A DNA stretch of 64,000 bases, taken from Cephalopachus bancanus (taxonomy: Eukaryota; Chordata; Mammalia; Primates; Tarsiidae). The notes under the pieces were generated by a model, which worked only from the letters and a program-made list of their open reading frames with translations, did no database searches and was not told the origin of the DNA. Made by a program: the position numbers and the translations under genes. The stretch lies in NCBI GenBank assembly GCA_027257055.1, contig JAPVLO010000620.1, positions 992,001-1,056,000 on the forward strand, in the 5' to 3' direction. Each line of letters opens with the position of its first letter. Position 1 is the stretch's first letter. Below, in pieces: positions 24,607 to 36,381 of the stretch.

Positions 24607-24881
24607 CAGCTGGGTGTGGCGGCTCACGCCTGTAATCCCAGCACTTTGGGAGGCAGAGACGAGAGGATTGCCTGAGCCCGGGGTCAGAGACCAGCCTGGG
24701 CAACATGGTGAGACATAGTCCCTACAATAAATCCAAGAATTAGCTGGGCCTAATGGTGATGGAACCTTTGGTTCCAGCCACTTGGAGTGCTGAAGCAGGA
24801 TTGCCTGAGCTCAGAGTCGAGGCTGCGTTAGCCATGAGTGTGCCACTGCACTCCAGTCTGGGTGATAGAGACTTCGACATT

Positions 24882-24882
<1 letters not shown>
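24607..24882 (+). mobile_element. Alu, older type
   Basis: Tail replaced by a CA microsatellite. Confidence 0.9.

Positions 24883-24883
<1 letters not shown>

Positions 24884-24924
<41 letters not shown>
24884..24924. repeat. (CA)n microsatellite grown from an Alu tail
   Basis: About 20 units, directly at the Alu 3' end. Confidence 0.95.
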
Positions 24925-24928
<4 letters not shown>

Positions 24929-24944
24929 CTTTACTGCCTTTGTG

Positions 24945-25955
24945 GAAATAAGATGTCAAATTATAAACAGGACCCAAGGCCAGGCCAGGTAAGAGTTACA
25001 TCATGCACCCCTACACTTAAAGAATAAACCATGTTTTAACCGCCACAAGGTTTTTCTTTTTCTCTAGCAGCTAAACAAGCACTGGCCTTGAGATAAACAA
25101 TGTTGAAGCAATTGCTGCTTACAACCATCTGATGCTGACTAACTGACCCCTCTGTTCCACAAGCCATAACTAAAGCCCTGATTGTATGAGAGACTGATTT
25201 CAGTAACTTTCTCCTGAAAAGAAGACCACCGACCACAGACTGGGTTTGGCGCGTTCACAGAAGCTGTACACTTGAATGCCTTTGTGTCCTAAAAAAAACC
25301 TTTTGAAGTATAAGGTCTAATAGTAATACATTTAAATGTTCAGTCTCCACCCCACCATGACCATGAGTTATATGTAATATGCATATTTGTTCAATATGCA
25401 TGCATCAAATTACCTTCGTGAATATAAATATATATATAATTTATTTTATTGTTTTTGAGTTGGAGCCTCACTCTGTCGCCTAGGCTGGAGTTCAGTGGCA
25501 TGCTCACAGCCACTGAAGCCTTGACCTGCTGGGCTCAGGCAATCCTTCCGCCTCAGTTTTCCAACTAGCTGGAACCACAGGTGTGTGCCACCACGCCCAG
25601 CTAATTTTTTTGATTTATTATAGAGAGAGGTCTCACCAAGCTGCCCAGGCTGGTCTCAAAGCCCTGGGCTCAGGCAATCCTATCTCCCCTCCCAAAGTGT
25701 TGAGATTACAGGCGTGAGCCACCGTGCCTGACCCCCTTCGTGAATATTCATAGCTCCTTCTATAACCTGTTAAATATGTGTGTTTAGCCAAACTCAGCAT
25801 AAATCTCCTACCCCAACCTCTCCTCCTTTGAAATGCCTGTTTCTGGGCCTTTGCCAGAGGTAGTACTTTTCAGTCTGTGGGATGGCCCCCTTGCAGGTTG
25901 TTACCTTTACAAGAAATAAACTCCTTTATTCTAAACTCATAGACTTTGTGTTTTT
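24945..25955 (+). mobile_element. LTR-like element, candidate, split by an Alu
   Basis: 3' part (25750-25955) has the look of an LTR end: AAGAAATAAACTCCTTTATT with AATAAA at 25915. Boundaries and family are uncertain. Confidence 0.4.
25448..25733 (-). mobile_element. Alu, older type
   Basis: Full dimer with slightly shortened left arm. Confidence 0.9.
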
Positions 25956-26290
25956 TATGCTAATGAGATGAGTCTTAGCAGAGGACTCAACCATATGATC
26001 ATAGGGTTGGAATTTTCAGTCCCACTCCCTGAACTGCAGGGAAGGGAGAGAATCTGGGCATTCAATTAGTCACCAACAGCCAATGGTTTAATAACCAATC
26101 ATGCCTACATAATGAAGCCTTCATCAAAACCCTAACCAACAACATGTGGAGAGCTTCTGGGTTGGTGAATACACTGAGGTGCTGAAGAGTGGCACCCCAG
26201 AAAGGGCATGGGAGCTCCACAAACACACCGCCCTCTCCCTGTATTTTGCCCAATGCATCTCTTCCGCTCAGCTATTCCTGAGTTGTATTC

Positions 26291-26578
26291 TTTTTTTTTT
26301 TATTTGAGTTGGAGTCTCATTCTGTCGCCCAGACTGGAGTGCAGTGGCCGCTCCTGGCCACCGCAGCCTCGACCTGCTGGGCTCTGGCCATCCTTCCGCC
26401 TCAGTCTTCCAAGTCGCCGGAATTACAGGCATGCGCTACCACACCCGGCTGATTTTTTGATTTATTGTAGAGATGAGGTCTTGCTGCCCAAGCAGTCTCG
26501 AACCTGCGGGCTCAGGCAATCCACTCACCTCAGCCTCCCAAAGGTGCGGGATTACAGGCTGAGCCACCGAGCCCGGCT
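26291..26578 (-). mobile_element. Alu, young type with left-arm deletion
   Basis: Duplication CTGAGTTG(T/A)ATTCTTT on both sides, inside the old repeat. Confidence 0.93.
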
Positions 26579-26607
26579 CTGAGTTGAATTCTTTATAACA
26601 AAACATA

Positions 26608-26892
26608 GACGCTGGGCATGGTGGCTCATGCCTGTAATCCCAGAATATTGGGAGACAGAAGCGAGAGGATTGCCTGAAGTCAAGGGTTCGAGACCAGCCT
26701 GGGCAATTTGGTGAGACCTTGTCTCTACAATAAATCAAGAAATTAGCCAGGCATGGTGATGCATGACTGAGATTCCAGCTACTTGGAAGGCTGAGACAGA
26801 AGGATCGCCTGAGTCCAGCAGGTCAAGGCTGCGGTGGCTGTGAGCATGTCACTGGACTCCAGCCTGTCAAAACAGTGAGGCTCTGACTCAAC
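26608..26892 (+). mobile_element. Alu, older type
   Basis: Tail replaced by (CCCCCA)n. Confidence 0.9.
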
Positions 26893-26925
26893 CCCACCCC
26901 CACCCCCACACAAAAAACAAGAATA

Positions 26926-27217
26926 GCCGGGCTCGGTGGCTCAGCCTGTAATCCTGCGCCTTTGGGAGGCTGAGGTGAGTGGATTGCCTGAGCCTGTGGG
27001 TTCGAGACCCGCCTGGGCAACTTGACAAGACCTCATCTCTACAATAAATCAAAAAATCAGCCGGGCGTGGTAGCGCGCGCCTGTAGTTCCAGCTACTTGG
27101 AAGGCTGAGGCGGAAGGATCGCCGGAGCCCAGCAGGTTGAGGCTGCGGTGGCCGGGAGCGGCCACTGCACTCCAGTCTGGGCAACAGAGTGAGACTCTAA
27201 CTCAAAAAAAAAAAAAG
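26926..27217 (+). mobile_element. Alu, young type
   Basis: TGGCTCAGCCTG A box; TGTGGGTTCGAGACCCGC. Confidence 0.94.
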
Positions 27218-27372
27218 CAAAAAAATACAAGAATAGGAAGTAAAGTGCTTACCTGAGTTCATGAGTTATTCTAGCAAATTATCAAATCCAAGGAGGAAGC
27301 CTTGGAAGCTTCTGATTTATGGTCAGTTGGTCAGATGTATAGGTCACAACCTGGAATTTAAGACTGGCTTCT

Positions 27373-27560
27373 GGCCAGGTGTGGTGGCTCACACATGTAA
27401 TCCCAGCACTTTGGGAGGCCGAGGCAAGAGGATTGCATGAATCTTAGAGTTTCAGACAGCCTGGGCAACTTGGCAAGACAAGTTCTCTACAATAAGTGAA
27501 AAAAATTAGCCAAGCATGGTGGCGCATACCTGTGGTTCCAGGTATTTGGAAGGCTGAGGT
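27373..27560 (+). mobile_element. Alu, truncated in right arm
   Basis: Ends at GGAAGGCTGAGG, where an inverted Alu begins. Confidence 0.87.
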
Positions 27561-27848
27561 TTTTGTTGTTGTTGAGTTGGAGTCTCACTCTGTTGCCCAG
27601 ACTGGAGTGCAGTGGCCACTCCCGGCCACTGCAGCCTCGACCTGCTGGGGCTCCAGTCATCCTTCTGCCTCAGCCTTCCAAGTAGCCGGAATTACAGGCG
27701 CGCGCTACCACGCCCGGCTGATTTTTTGATTTATTGTAGAGATGAGGTCTCGCTGCCCAGGCGGGTCTCGAACCCGCGGGCTCAGGCAATCCACTCACCT
27801 CAGCCTCCCAAAGGTGCGGGATTACAGGCTGAGCCACCGAGCCCGGCT
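27561..27848 (-). mobile_element. Alu, young type with left-arm deletion
   Basis: Perfect T-arm sequence; tail (TTG)n. Confidence 0.93.
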
Positions 27849-28075
27849 ATTTTTTTTTTTTTTTTTTTGAGTTGGAGTCTCACTCTGTCGCCCAGACTGG
27901 AGTGCAGTGGTCACTCCCGGCCACCGCAGCCTCGACCCGCTGGGCTCCGGCGATCCTTCCGCCTCAGCCTTCCAAGTAGCTGGAACTACAGGCGCGCGCT
28001 ACCACACCCGGCTAATTTTTTTGATTTATTATAGAGATGAGGTCTCGCCAAGTTGCCCAGGCGGGTCTCGAACCT
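27849..28075 (-). mobile_element. Alu, young, left half of fold-back pair
   Basis: Stops in the left arm after GGTCTCGAACC. Confidence 0.9.
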
Positions 28076-28334
28076 GTGCCTTGGGAGGCTGAGGTGAGTG
28101 GATTGCCTGAGCCCGCGGGTGAGACCCGCCTGGGCAACTTGGTGAGACCTCATCTCTACAATAAATCAAAAATTAGCTGGGCGTGGTAGCGCATGCCTGT
28201 AATTCCGGATACTCGGAAGGCTGAGGCGGAAGGATCGCCAGAGCCCAGCAGGTGGAGGCTGCGGTGGCCGGGAGCAGCCACTGCACTCCAGTCTGGGCGA
28301 CAGAGTGAGACTCCAACTCAAAAAAAAAAAAAAG
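28076..28334 (+). mobile_element. Alu, young, right half of fold-back pair
   Basis: Starts inside the left arm at TGTGCCTTGGGAGG; A14 tail. Confidence 0.9.
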
Positions 28335-28360
28335 AACGGAAATCAATAAAATCGACAAGA

Positions 28361-28490
28361 GGCCAGTCACAGAGGCTCAAACCTGTAATCCTAGCACTTT
28401 GAGAGGCAGAGGCAGGAGAATTACTCAAACCCAGGAGTTCAAGACCAGCCGGGGCAACATAGAAGACCTCATCTCTCCAAACAATGTCAA
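28361..28490 (+). mobile_element. old free left Alu monomer
   Basis: Single arm, ends in an A-poor remnant tail. Confidence 0.7.
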
Positions 28491-28576
28491 AAAATTGTCA
28501 TAAGATGTATAGAACATAGAATTTGCCATTTTAACCATTTTCCAATGTGCAATTCAGGAGCACTAATTACACTCAC

Positions 28577-28824
28577 AGCCAGGTGCGGTGGATCACGCTT
28601 CTAATCCCAGTACTTCGGGAGGCAGAGGTGAGAGGATTGCCTGTGCCCAGGGATTTGAGACCTGCCTGGGCAACTTGGTGAGATTTCATCTCTACAATCA
28701 AAAAAAAATTAGCTGGGTATGGTGGTACGTGCCTGTAGTACCAGCTACTTGGAAGGCTGAGGTAGAAGGATCACCTGCCACTGCACTCCAGCCTGACAGA
28801 GTGAGATCCCAACTAAAAAAAATA
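28577..28824 (+). mobile_element. Alu with right-arm deletion
   Basis: About 40 bp missing between GGATCACC and TGCCACTGCACTCC. Confidence 0.87.
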
Positions 28825-28890
28825 ATTCACAGTGCTTGGTGTACATTCGTCACTACTATTTCCAAAACTTTTTCACACCCCAAACAGAAT

Positions 28891-29180
28891 TTTTGTTTTT
28901 AGTTGGAGTCTCACTCCATCTCCCAGGTTGGAGTGCAGTGGTACGCTCACGGCCACTGCAGCCTCGACTTGTTGGGCTCAGGTCATCCTTTCGCCTCCGC
29001 CTTCCAAGTAGCTGGAACTACAGGTATGCGCCACCACGCCTGGTTCATTTTTTGATTTATCGTAGAGATGAGGTCTTACCAAGTTGCCCAGGCTCGTTTT
29101 GAACCCGTGGGTTCAGGCAATCCTCTCACCTCGGCCTCCCAAAGTACTGGGATTATAAGCGTGAGCCACTGCGCCAGGCC
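28891..29180 (-). mobile_element. Alu, older type
   Basis: Full dimer. Confidence 0.9.
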
Positions 29181-31029
29181 CATTGTGGTTTTGATTGTAT
29201 TTCTCTACTAATAGAGTTAATGAATGTATAAATGAACAAAAGACCTATTGTTTTAATAAATCTTATGATCAAAAGGGGATAAATCACTCTTCCAGTTTAT
29301 ATTATTATATTAATGCACAAGACCATTGATATCAATTTTATAATTATAATAAATCATAACTCAGCATTTGCATATAAGGCCTTGTAAAAAGCAGTATTTT
29401 TCATCCATACATCACAGTGACTACAAATTGTTTCCTCTGAAAGAATATTGTAACTAATGTGTGATGGTTTTGCCTTTATTTCTTGCCACCCCCAGGCTAT
29501 GCTTCCCCATGGAAAATGAGCTGTGCCACAAAATGAATTAGAGCTTTGTCATTGTGTAGTGAGGGGGCTCAGTTGGATAGACACAGACAGTTTGTGCCAT
29601 CAGTATTTTCTATATAAATAGGGCTGCTTTCCAAGTTTATTAGTTCTAAAAGCAACCCCTGAGAAAAATGTGAATCCCACTGGTCATAAAATACATACGC
29701 AGAAACCATAATGTAACACAATATATTTAAAATTATTAACAATGTGAATTGTGATGACATCATGTATTTATAAAGCATCCCCTAGCAATCACCCAGGGTG
29801 CTACTCTACCATGACGTCATAAAATTGCAAGAAAGTAATATTAAAAAGTTGTCTAATCCACACACATGAAGCTTAAAATTTCCCCCTCCAAAATAAGTGC
29901 AAGTATGCTGCCATGTGAACCTCAGAAAGCCATTTACAGCTTCAATGTTACTCCACTTATCCATAAGGGGAGGAGGCCTAAGGGAAAATATTACTGTCCA
30001 TACCAACCCACACAAGGAAAACCCTAGGATTTTTATATTAGTCATGGTTGGGGTCATAGGTCACACAAGATTAGACATTTTCCTCTTCATTCTTCTACTC
30101 AGAAATTATGCCCTTTCTTCTGAGTCCAAGGTGAATATACATAAACTTATATATTAGAATGCTAGCATTGTGCCAAGCTAATTGTTTCCTTGTTTACACT
30201 TTTGTTTTCAAAACTATTATTTATCCCCAATAGTAATTAATAGTCAACACATTGGGGCATCTAGCACACAGCAGGTATTCAAATACTTATTTGTTGAATG
30301 AATAAATGAATGGTTAAGGCAAAGAATGTTATCTTGATCCTCTCTCACCTTAGTGAAATCTGTATGCAATTTAAAGTATTTGTTTTCCTATCAAAATCTA
30401 GGTTGTTCAAATATATTAATCTTGGTAAATAATTAGCTTTGAGAATAGAAATTCGAGAAATGGCAAGCCAATTTGCTAAGTATTCTGACCGGGTGTGACA
30501 TTAGCCTGAGTCTAGAGTCCCCAAAGCAGTCTTCAAACGCTAGCTGCTGAAAAGGAAGCATTCTAAAAAATGTAAAAACGAATATGACAGAAAGCTTTTA
30601 CTGCGCTGGTGTGAAGACAAAATCAACAGTTGAGATAAAGTCTGTTAAATATCGGGATTTTAATGTATAAAGTTTTGGTTTGAGGACATGATTTATTACA
30701 CATTGAATCAATCATTAAATCATGCTTTAATGGAGTTTTCCTAAGATCTAAAATGTCAAAACACGTAGGCAAAACTGTCCTACTGAAGTCAAAGCAAATT
30801 CAAATGGAATAGACCCTCAAGTTTGACGCATATTTATCAGCCTAGCAGTGTGACATCGGAGAAGTAATTTTATCCACTGTTAGGATTTATTCCGAGATTT
30901 TAAAACCTGCCACAAGAAACGAGTTTCTGGACGGATGAACACCGTGTATAAACGACACGGAAGGTTCTTCCCCCACGCTGGGTGTCGTCAAGAAGGAAAT
31001 GCGTGTTATGTCAAAGTGTAACTCAAGTT
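29181..31029. other. mostly unique sequence with an L2 3' end
   Basis: L2-like end at about 30240-30318 (ATCTAGCACACAGCAGGTAT then TTGTTGAATGAATAAATGAA). The rest has no recognised feature; the longest Alu-free, gene-free stretch here. Confidence 0.55.
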
Positions 31030-32130
31030 AGTCCACAGCTCGTTTATTAACTGTAACGGAATCGGGGCATGTCCCCCGTCGCAATGAAAATCCTGCCGGC
31101 AGCAGCCGATGACCCCCCGGCAGCGAGCTGCGGAGAGAGGCAGTCTGCCAGGGGCTGGGGGACGGGGCTTCCGTGGGCGGGCGCCGCCCAGGACGGAACC
31201 GCCAGACTCTGGGGACCGAGCTCACGCTGGGAAATTTGTCCGCCGGGCCCGGAAGCGGCCCCCACCTCGCCCCCCCACCGACCGCTGGCGCCCCGCCTGC
31301 TTCTCTGCCCCCTCCTTCTCTCCCCACTCCCGACTCAGGCGGCCCCCTGTCAGCGTCCCCCGCTGGCGGCGCCGCCGCTCCGCCGGGGACGGGGTCCCGC
31401 CCGCCATGCGTCGAAGCCCCGCCTCCCCCCGGACACTGGCGGCCCTGCCTCCTCTCCCCAGGCCGGCGGTGCCCCACCCCCGGAGGCCCCGCCTCCTCTC
31501 CCCACGCTGGCGGCCCACCTTCCCCGACGCCCCGCCTCCCGCCCCAGACCCTGGGGGTCCGCCTTCCCACCCCACGAGGACGGTTCCCCTGCGCCCAGAG
31601 GCCCCGCCTGCCCGCCCCACGCTGGCGGCCCACCTCCACCCCGACGCCCCGCCTCCCCCCCAACGCTGGCCGTCCCCCAACTCCCGGAGGCTCCGCCTCC
31701 CCTCCCCAGGCTGACGCCCCGCCACCCCTGCACGCTGGCGGTCCCCCTCCGCCCAGAGGCCCCGCCTCCCGCCCCACACGCTGGCGGGCCCCTTCCGCCC
31801 GGACGCCCCGCCTCTCCCCCACGCTGGCGGCCCGCCGCACTCCGGACGCCCCGCCTCCTCCACCGTTCCGCTAAAGCTGGGGGCCTGCTGGGGACAGTCT
31901 CCAGGGTGCGCCCCTGCCTCTCGCCCGTCGGGGACCCCGGCCGTCTTCTCTCCGGCTGCGTCGGGCCCCCTTTTCCGGCGTTCTCCAGGGCTTGGCAGTC
32001 GCGGCCTGCGCGCCCCGGGCCCAGCTGCGACCTTGTCCGGTGCCCCTGCCCACGTGGCTGCTGAGAACTCAGGGCCGGGACCCAGGCCTGTCCCCCGACT
32101 AGGGCACAAGGCCTTTTCATCTGACTCCGT
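31030..32130. promoter_or_regulatory. CpG island without an assigned gene
   Basis: Very GC- and CpG-rich for 1.1 kb, with sharp edges into AT-rich DNA on both sides. Its core is the GC-box minisatellite below. Long frames cross it on both strands (up to 331 codons) but are repetitive Pro/Arg/Gly/Ala and look like composition artefacts. It may be a promoter or enhancer of an unannotated transcript. Confidence 0.55.
31417..31870 (+). repeat. GC-box minisatellite, about 12 units of 43-46 bp
   Basis: Units carry (GAC or AGG)CCCCGCCTCCC followed by CACGCTGGCGGCC. GC-box starts at 31417, 31443, 31487, 31530, 31559, 31602, 31647, 31691, 31717, 31760, 31806 and 31849. Spacing is 43-46 bp, with three short units of 26-29 bp. 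GAC- and AGG-type units partly alternate. Confidence 0.85.
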
Positions 32131-32346
32131 GCTTTTTCGTTTTATGTCCCCAAAAGACATGTACAGATCTTGAGCCCCACGGCGTGGAGTCTGTAGACAG
32201 ATTGAGACGCTCCATTTAGGATGAGGACATTATCCCGGTTAGTGTCAAGAAACTAAACTTCATACAGGTTACATTTTGAACGAGCAAAACCCCAAATGGC
32301 TGGAGAGGGCCTTGTTTTTTGCGCTGTTAAAAATCAAACAACCGAA

Positions 32347-32640
32347 GCCGGGTTCGGTGGCTCAGCCTGTAATCCCGCGCCTTTGGGAGGCTGAGGTGAA
32401 TGGACTGCCTGAGCCCGCAGGTTCGAGACCCGCCTGGGCAGGCGAGACCTCATCTCTACAATAAATCAAAAAATCAGCCGGGCGTGGTAGCGTGCGCCTG
32501 TAGTTCCAGCTACGTGGAAGGCAGAGGCGGAAGGATCGCCGGAGCCCAGCAGGTAGACGCTGCGGTGGCCGGGAGCGGCCACTGCACTCCAGTCTGGGCG
32601 ACAGTGAGACTCCAACTCAAAAAAAAAAAAAAAAAAAAAA
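32347..32640 (+). mobile_element. Alu, young type with 4-bp deletion
   Basis: Duplication AAAAATCAAACAACC (15 bp). Confidence 0.95.
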
Positions 32641-32650
32641 TCAAACAACC

Positions 32651-33232
32651 GGCCAGGCACGGTGGCTCACGGCTGTCATCCTAGCACTTTGGGAGGCCGA
32701 AGCGAGAGGATCGCCTGAAACCAGGGGTTCCAGACCAGGCTGGGCAAGTTGGCGAAGTGTCATCTCTACAATACATCAAAAAATTAGCCGGGCTCGGTGG
32801 CTCAGCCTGTAATCCTGCGCCTTTGGGAGGCTGAGGTGAGTGGATTGCCTGAGCCCGCGGGTTCGAGACCCTCCTGGGCAGCGAGACCTCATCTCTACAA
32901 TAAATCAAAAAATCAGCCGGGCGTGGTAGTGCATGCCTGTAATTCCGGCTACTCGGAAGGCTGAGGCGGAAGGATCGCCGGAGCCCAGCAGGTCGAGGCT
33001 GCAGTGGCCGGGAGCGGCCACTGCACTCCAGTCTGGGTGACAGAGTGAAACTCCAACTCAAAAAAAAAAAAAAAAAAAGAAAATTAGTCGGGCGCCGTGG
33101 CTCATGCCTGTAGTTCCAGCTAGCTGGAAGGCTGCAGCAGAAGGATCACCCGAGCTCAGCAGGTCGAGGCTGTGGTGGCCGTGAGCTGGAAGCCTGGGTG
33201 ACAGGGTGAGACTCCAACTCAAAAAATAAAGT
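32651..33232 (+). mobile_element. older Alu split by a young Alu
   Basis: Left arm 32651-32789, right arm 33084-33232; break in the A-rich linker. Confidence 0.88.
32790..33083 (+). mobile_element. Alu, young type with left-arm deletion, nested
   Basis: CTCCTGGGCAGCGAGACC; same orientation as its host. Confidence 0.93.
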
Positions 33233-33289
33233 AAAATAAATTCTTGAGATGAGAGTTTAGACTATTGGTTTGTGACCCTTCCTCCACTC

Positions 33290-33546
33290 CTTTTTTTTTT
33301 TTGAATTGGGAGTCTCACTCTGTCGCCCATGCTGGAGTGCAGTGGCATGCCCACAGTCACCACAGCCTCAACGTGCTGGGCTCAGGCGATCCAGGCGTGC
33401 GGCCACCAAGTCCGGCTACTTTTTTGATTTATTGTAGAGATGAGGTCTCGCCAAGTTGCACAGGCTGGCCTCAAATCCCTGGCCTCAGGCAGTCCTCTTG
33501 CCTCTGCCTCCCAAAGTGTTGGGATTACAGGCGTGAGCCACCGAGA
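33290..33546 (-). mobile_element. Alu with internal deletion
   Basis: About 35 bp missing at GGCGATCC/AGGCGTGCG. Confidence 0.86.
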
Positions 33547-33965
33547 GTGAGTCCGACCCCCCCCCCAAAAAGTAAAACACAGCATGGATAAGAAATATAG
33601 AACACCAAATTTTCTCACTTCCTCCAAATTAACAATTTTAAAAATAAAAGTCAACAACCGATTTGAGCTTGTGCACAGTTGACTAAGCAATGGATATTAA
33701 GCCTATCACTAATTCATAAAAATGGTCATGAGTATACATAGAGATTGTAGTAAAATATGAATCAAACTAGAAAAGCGGACTCTTCCTCTCGGGGGCTAAC
33801 CATGGGCTGGCCCGTAGATCCCTGGAGCTTTTATGATTCCTGTCCTTTGAGTTCTGGTGATCTGGAATTTTCTTCTGTGAACTTCCCTATATTGGCTAGA
33901 GTACAGAGTGTGCTGCCATAATAGACTCCAAAGCATACCGACTTAGATAAGAAAGAAGCCTGTTT
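33547..33965. other. unique sequence
   Basis: No feature seen. Confidence 0.45.
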
Positions 33966-34279
33966 TTCTTTTTTCTTTCTGAGTCGGAGTCTCACTCTGT
34001 CGCCCAGGCTGGAGTGCAGTGGCATGCCCCCGGCCACCGCAGCCTGACCCGCTGGACTCCGGCGATCCTTCCACCTCAGCCTTCCAAGGAGCTGGAACTA
34101 CAGGTGCGCACCACCACGCCCGGCTGGCTCATTTTTGTTGTTGTTGATTTGTTGAGTTACTGTAGAGATGAGGTCTCGCCAAGTTGCCCAGGCTGGCTTG
34201 GAACCCCTGGGCTCAGGCAGTCCTCTCCACTCGGCCTCCCAAAGTGCCGGGATTGTAGGCGTGAGCCACCGCGCCCGGC
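33966..34279 (-). mobile_element. Alu, older type
   Basis: Duplication AGAAGCCT(G/A)TTTTT; (TTG)n in linker. Confidence 0.92.
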
Positions 34280-34677
34280 CAGAAGCCTATTTTTCCTGCG
34301 ACAGTGCAGAGGTGGGAGTAGGGCCCGCGGGCAGCCGCATCCGTTTCGGGGAGGATTCCTCCGGCTGGCCTGCTCGTGGGCCGGGGAAGCCGCCCGCGGA
34401 GGACCCGCACTTGGCGCCATCTAGCGCCGGCCACGGGCAAGAGCAGAGGCGGAGAGCGGCTGCACTCCCAAGCACCGCACGCCGACCGCAGAGACCGCGG
34501 CCGCTCCTGGCCCGTCGGGGAGGGCCGGGCCACGCCGGGCTGCGAGGGGCACCAGGAAATGGGGTCTCTAACTGGGACGTCACGTGCCCAGCTAAACCTG
34601 TATTCGTGGAGTGAAAGGGGAGACCGGACGACTTTGGGGGACATTCTGCCCCAAACCAACTTTCTATCAACCGATGC
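34280..34677. other. short CpG-rich unique sequence
   Basis: CpG-rich from about 34310 to 34580; no conserved frame. Possible small regulatory element. Confidence 0.4.
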
Positions 34678-34950
34678 CTTTTTTTCCCCTTCAGTCTCCA
34701 GGCTAGAGTGTAGTGTGGCTCACGGTCACCGCAGCTCCGACCTGCTGGGCCCAGGTGATCCTTCTACCTCAGCCTTCCAAATAGCTGGAACTACAGGTGC
34801 GCGCCAGCACACCCGGCTGATTTTTTAAAAATTTATTGTAGAGACAGTCTCGCCAAGTGGCCCAGGCTGGTCTCAAACCCCTGGGCTCAGGCAGTCCTCT
34901 CGCCTCGGCCTCCCAAAGTGCTGGGATGCAGGCGTGAGCCGCAGCAACCG
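34678..34950 (-). mobile_element. Alu, shortened at 3' end
   Basis: Right-arm end rearranged (CCCCTTCAGTCTCCAGG). Confidence 0.86.
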
Positions 34951-34954
34951 GCAA

Positions 34955-35174
34955 AACATTTTTATTTTTAAAATTTATTTTAATTAATGTATTTTAAAGG
35001 CGTGGGTGCAATTCTGGATTAGGTATACAAGTGGTCATCATATAGGTAAAGTTTGGGCCTCCCTTTGTTCCTCACTTTGCCTGGTTAGAGATCAGATATC
35101 CTTATTGATATTGTGTCCCCATCCCCACCCCGGCAGTATCCAGCTACTGCCAATACCTTAAAACAAAACAATTT
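34955..35174 (-). mobile_element. L1 3'-end fragment
   Basis: GGATTAGGTATACAAGTGGT and onward; continues after the next Alu. Confidence 0.75.
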
Positions 35175-35477
35175 TTATTTTTTAAAAAATTTTTATTTAT
35201 TTATTTATTTATTTTTGAGTTGGAGTCTCACTCTGTTGCCCAGACTGGAGTGCAGTGGCCGGTCCCGGCCACCGCAGCCTCGACCTGCTGGGCTCCGGCA
35301 ATCCTTCCAAGTAGCCGGAATTACAGGCATGTGCTACCACGCCCGGCTGATTTTTTTATTTATTGTAGAGATGAGGTCTCGCCGCCCAGGAGGGTCTCGA
35401 ACCCGCGGGCTCAGACAATCCACTCACCTCAGCCTCCCAAAGGTGTAGGATTATAGGCTGAGCCACCGAGCCCGGCT
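35175..35477 (-). mobile_element. Alu, young type with left-arm deletion
   Basis: Duplication AAAACAATTTTTA; long (TTTA)n tail. Confidence 0.93.
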
Positions 35478-35495
35478 CAAAACAATTTTTAAATC

Positions 35496-36090
35496 AACCA
35501 ATTTCTTTTTTTTTTCTTTTTCTTTTAAAGATGTGGGGTACAATTCAGGGTTAGGTATACAAATGTTGATTATACAGGTACCCTTGTTGATGAGGTGTGC
35601 CCCTCCCTCCCCTGGCAGTTTTCCTCAACTCCCAATCCCTGACCCCCATGGCAGTTTCCCACTACTGCCAATCCCTTTCTTTCTTTTTGTTTTTTGAGTT
35701 GGAGTCTCACTCCGTCGCCCAGACTGGAGTGCAGTGGCCGCTCCCGGCCACCGCAGCCTCGACGTGCTGGGCTCCGGCGATCCTTCCGCCTCAGCCTTCC
35801 AAGCAGCCGGAACTACAGGCACGCGCTACCACGCCCGGCTAATTTTTGATTTATTGTGGAGATGAGGTCTCGCCAAGTTGCCCAGGCGGGTCTCGAACCC
35901 GCGGGCTCAGGCAATCCACTCACCTCAGCCTCCCAAAGGCGCGGGGTTACAGGCTGAGCGACCGAGCCCGGCTGCAATCCCTTTCTTATAGTATTATGAT
36001 AATTGTTCTAGGTCTGCTTATGGGTGAGAACATATGGTACTCTGTTTCTGTGGTGGAACACTGAGTATAACTGACTCTAAATCCATCCAA
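35496..36090 (-). mobile_element. L1 3' end split by an Alu
   Basis: 35496-35678 and 35974-36090: GATGTGGGGTACAATTCAGG to ATGGGTGAGAACATATGGTA. Confidence 0.85.
35679..35973 (-). mobile_element. Alu, young type
   Basis: Duplication CAATCCCTTTCTT inside the L1. Confidence 0.94.
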
Positions 36091-36381
36091 GTAAATCAAC
36101 CAATTTCTTAAGAGAAGTTCATTTACTTCAGTTTACAGACAATCTTGTTGTTTGAAACTGAAGTACATTAACTGATGCCTCATTCTGCAGGCCCGTTAAA
36201 TACCTCTTCCAAGAGGCTGACCTGAAACCTCTAAAGTAAGTCCTCTCTTCTCTTCCTGCCACCATTGTTTATATGTCAGTACTTTGTTTCCTCCACCAGT
36301 ACTTTTCAGTTTGTAATTATAATTTTTTGCTACTTTGTTTTAGATTGGAAAATATAGTTTATTCAGAAGCTGAGAGAGAGT

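Larger units (their letters stand above)
25958..27372 (+). mobile_element. ancient LTR-like repeat broken by three Alus
   Basis: Pieces 25958-26290, 26579-26605 and 27240-27372 follow one old mammalian repeat I recognise by AACCAATCATGCC, GAGAGCTTCTGGGTTGGTGA, CCAATGCATCTCTTCC and TCTAGCAAATTATC. Family name not certain. Confidence 0.6.

Noticed and set aside
31028..32160. Long overlapping frames (up to 331 codons) on both strands
   Set aside because: Stop-poor GC minisatellite; low-complexity Pro/Arg/Gly/Ala with no conserved motif.
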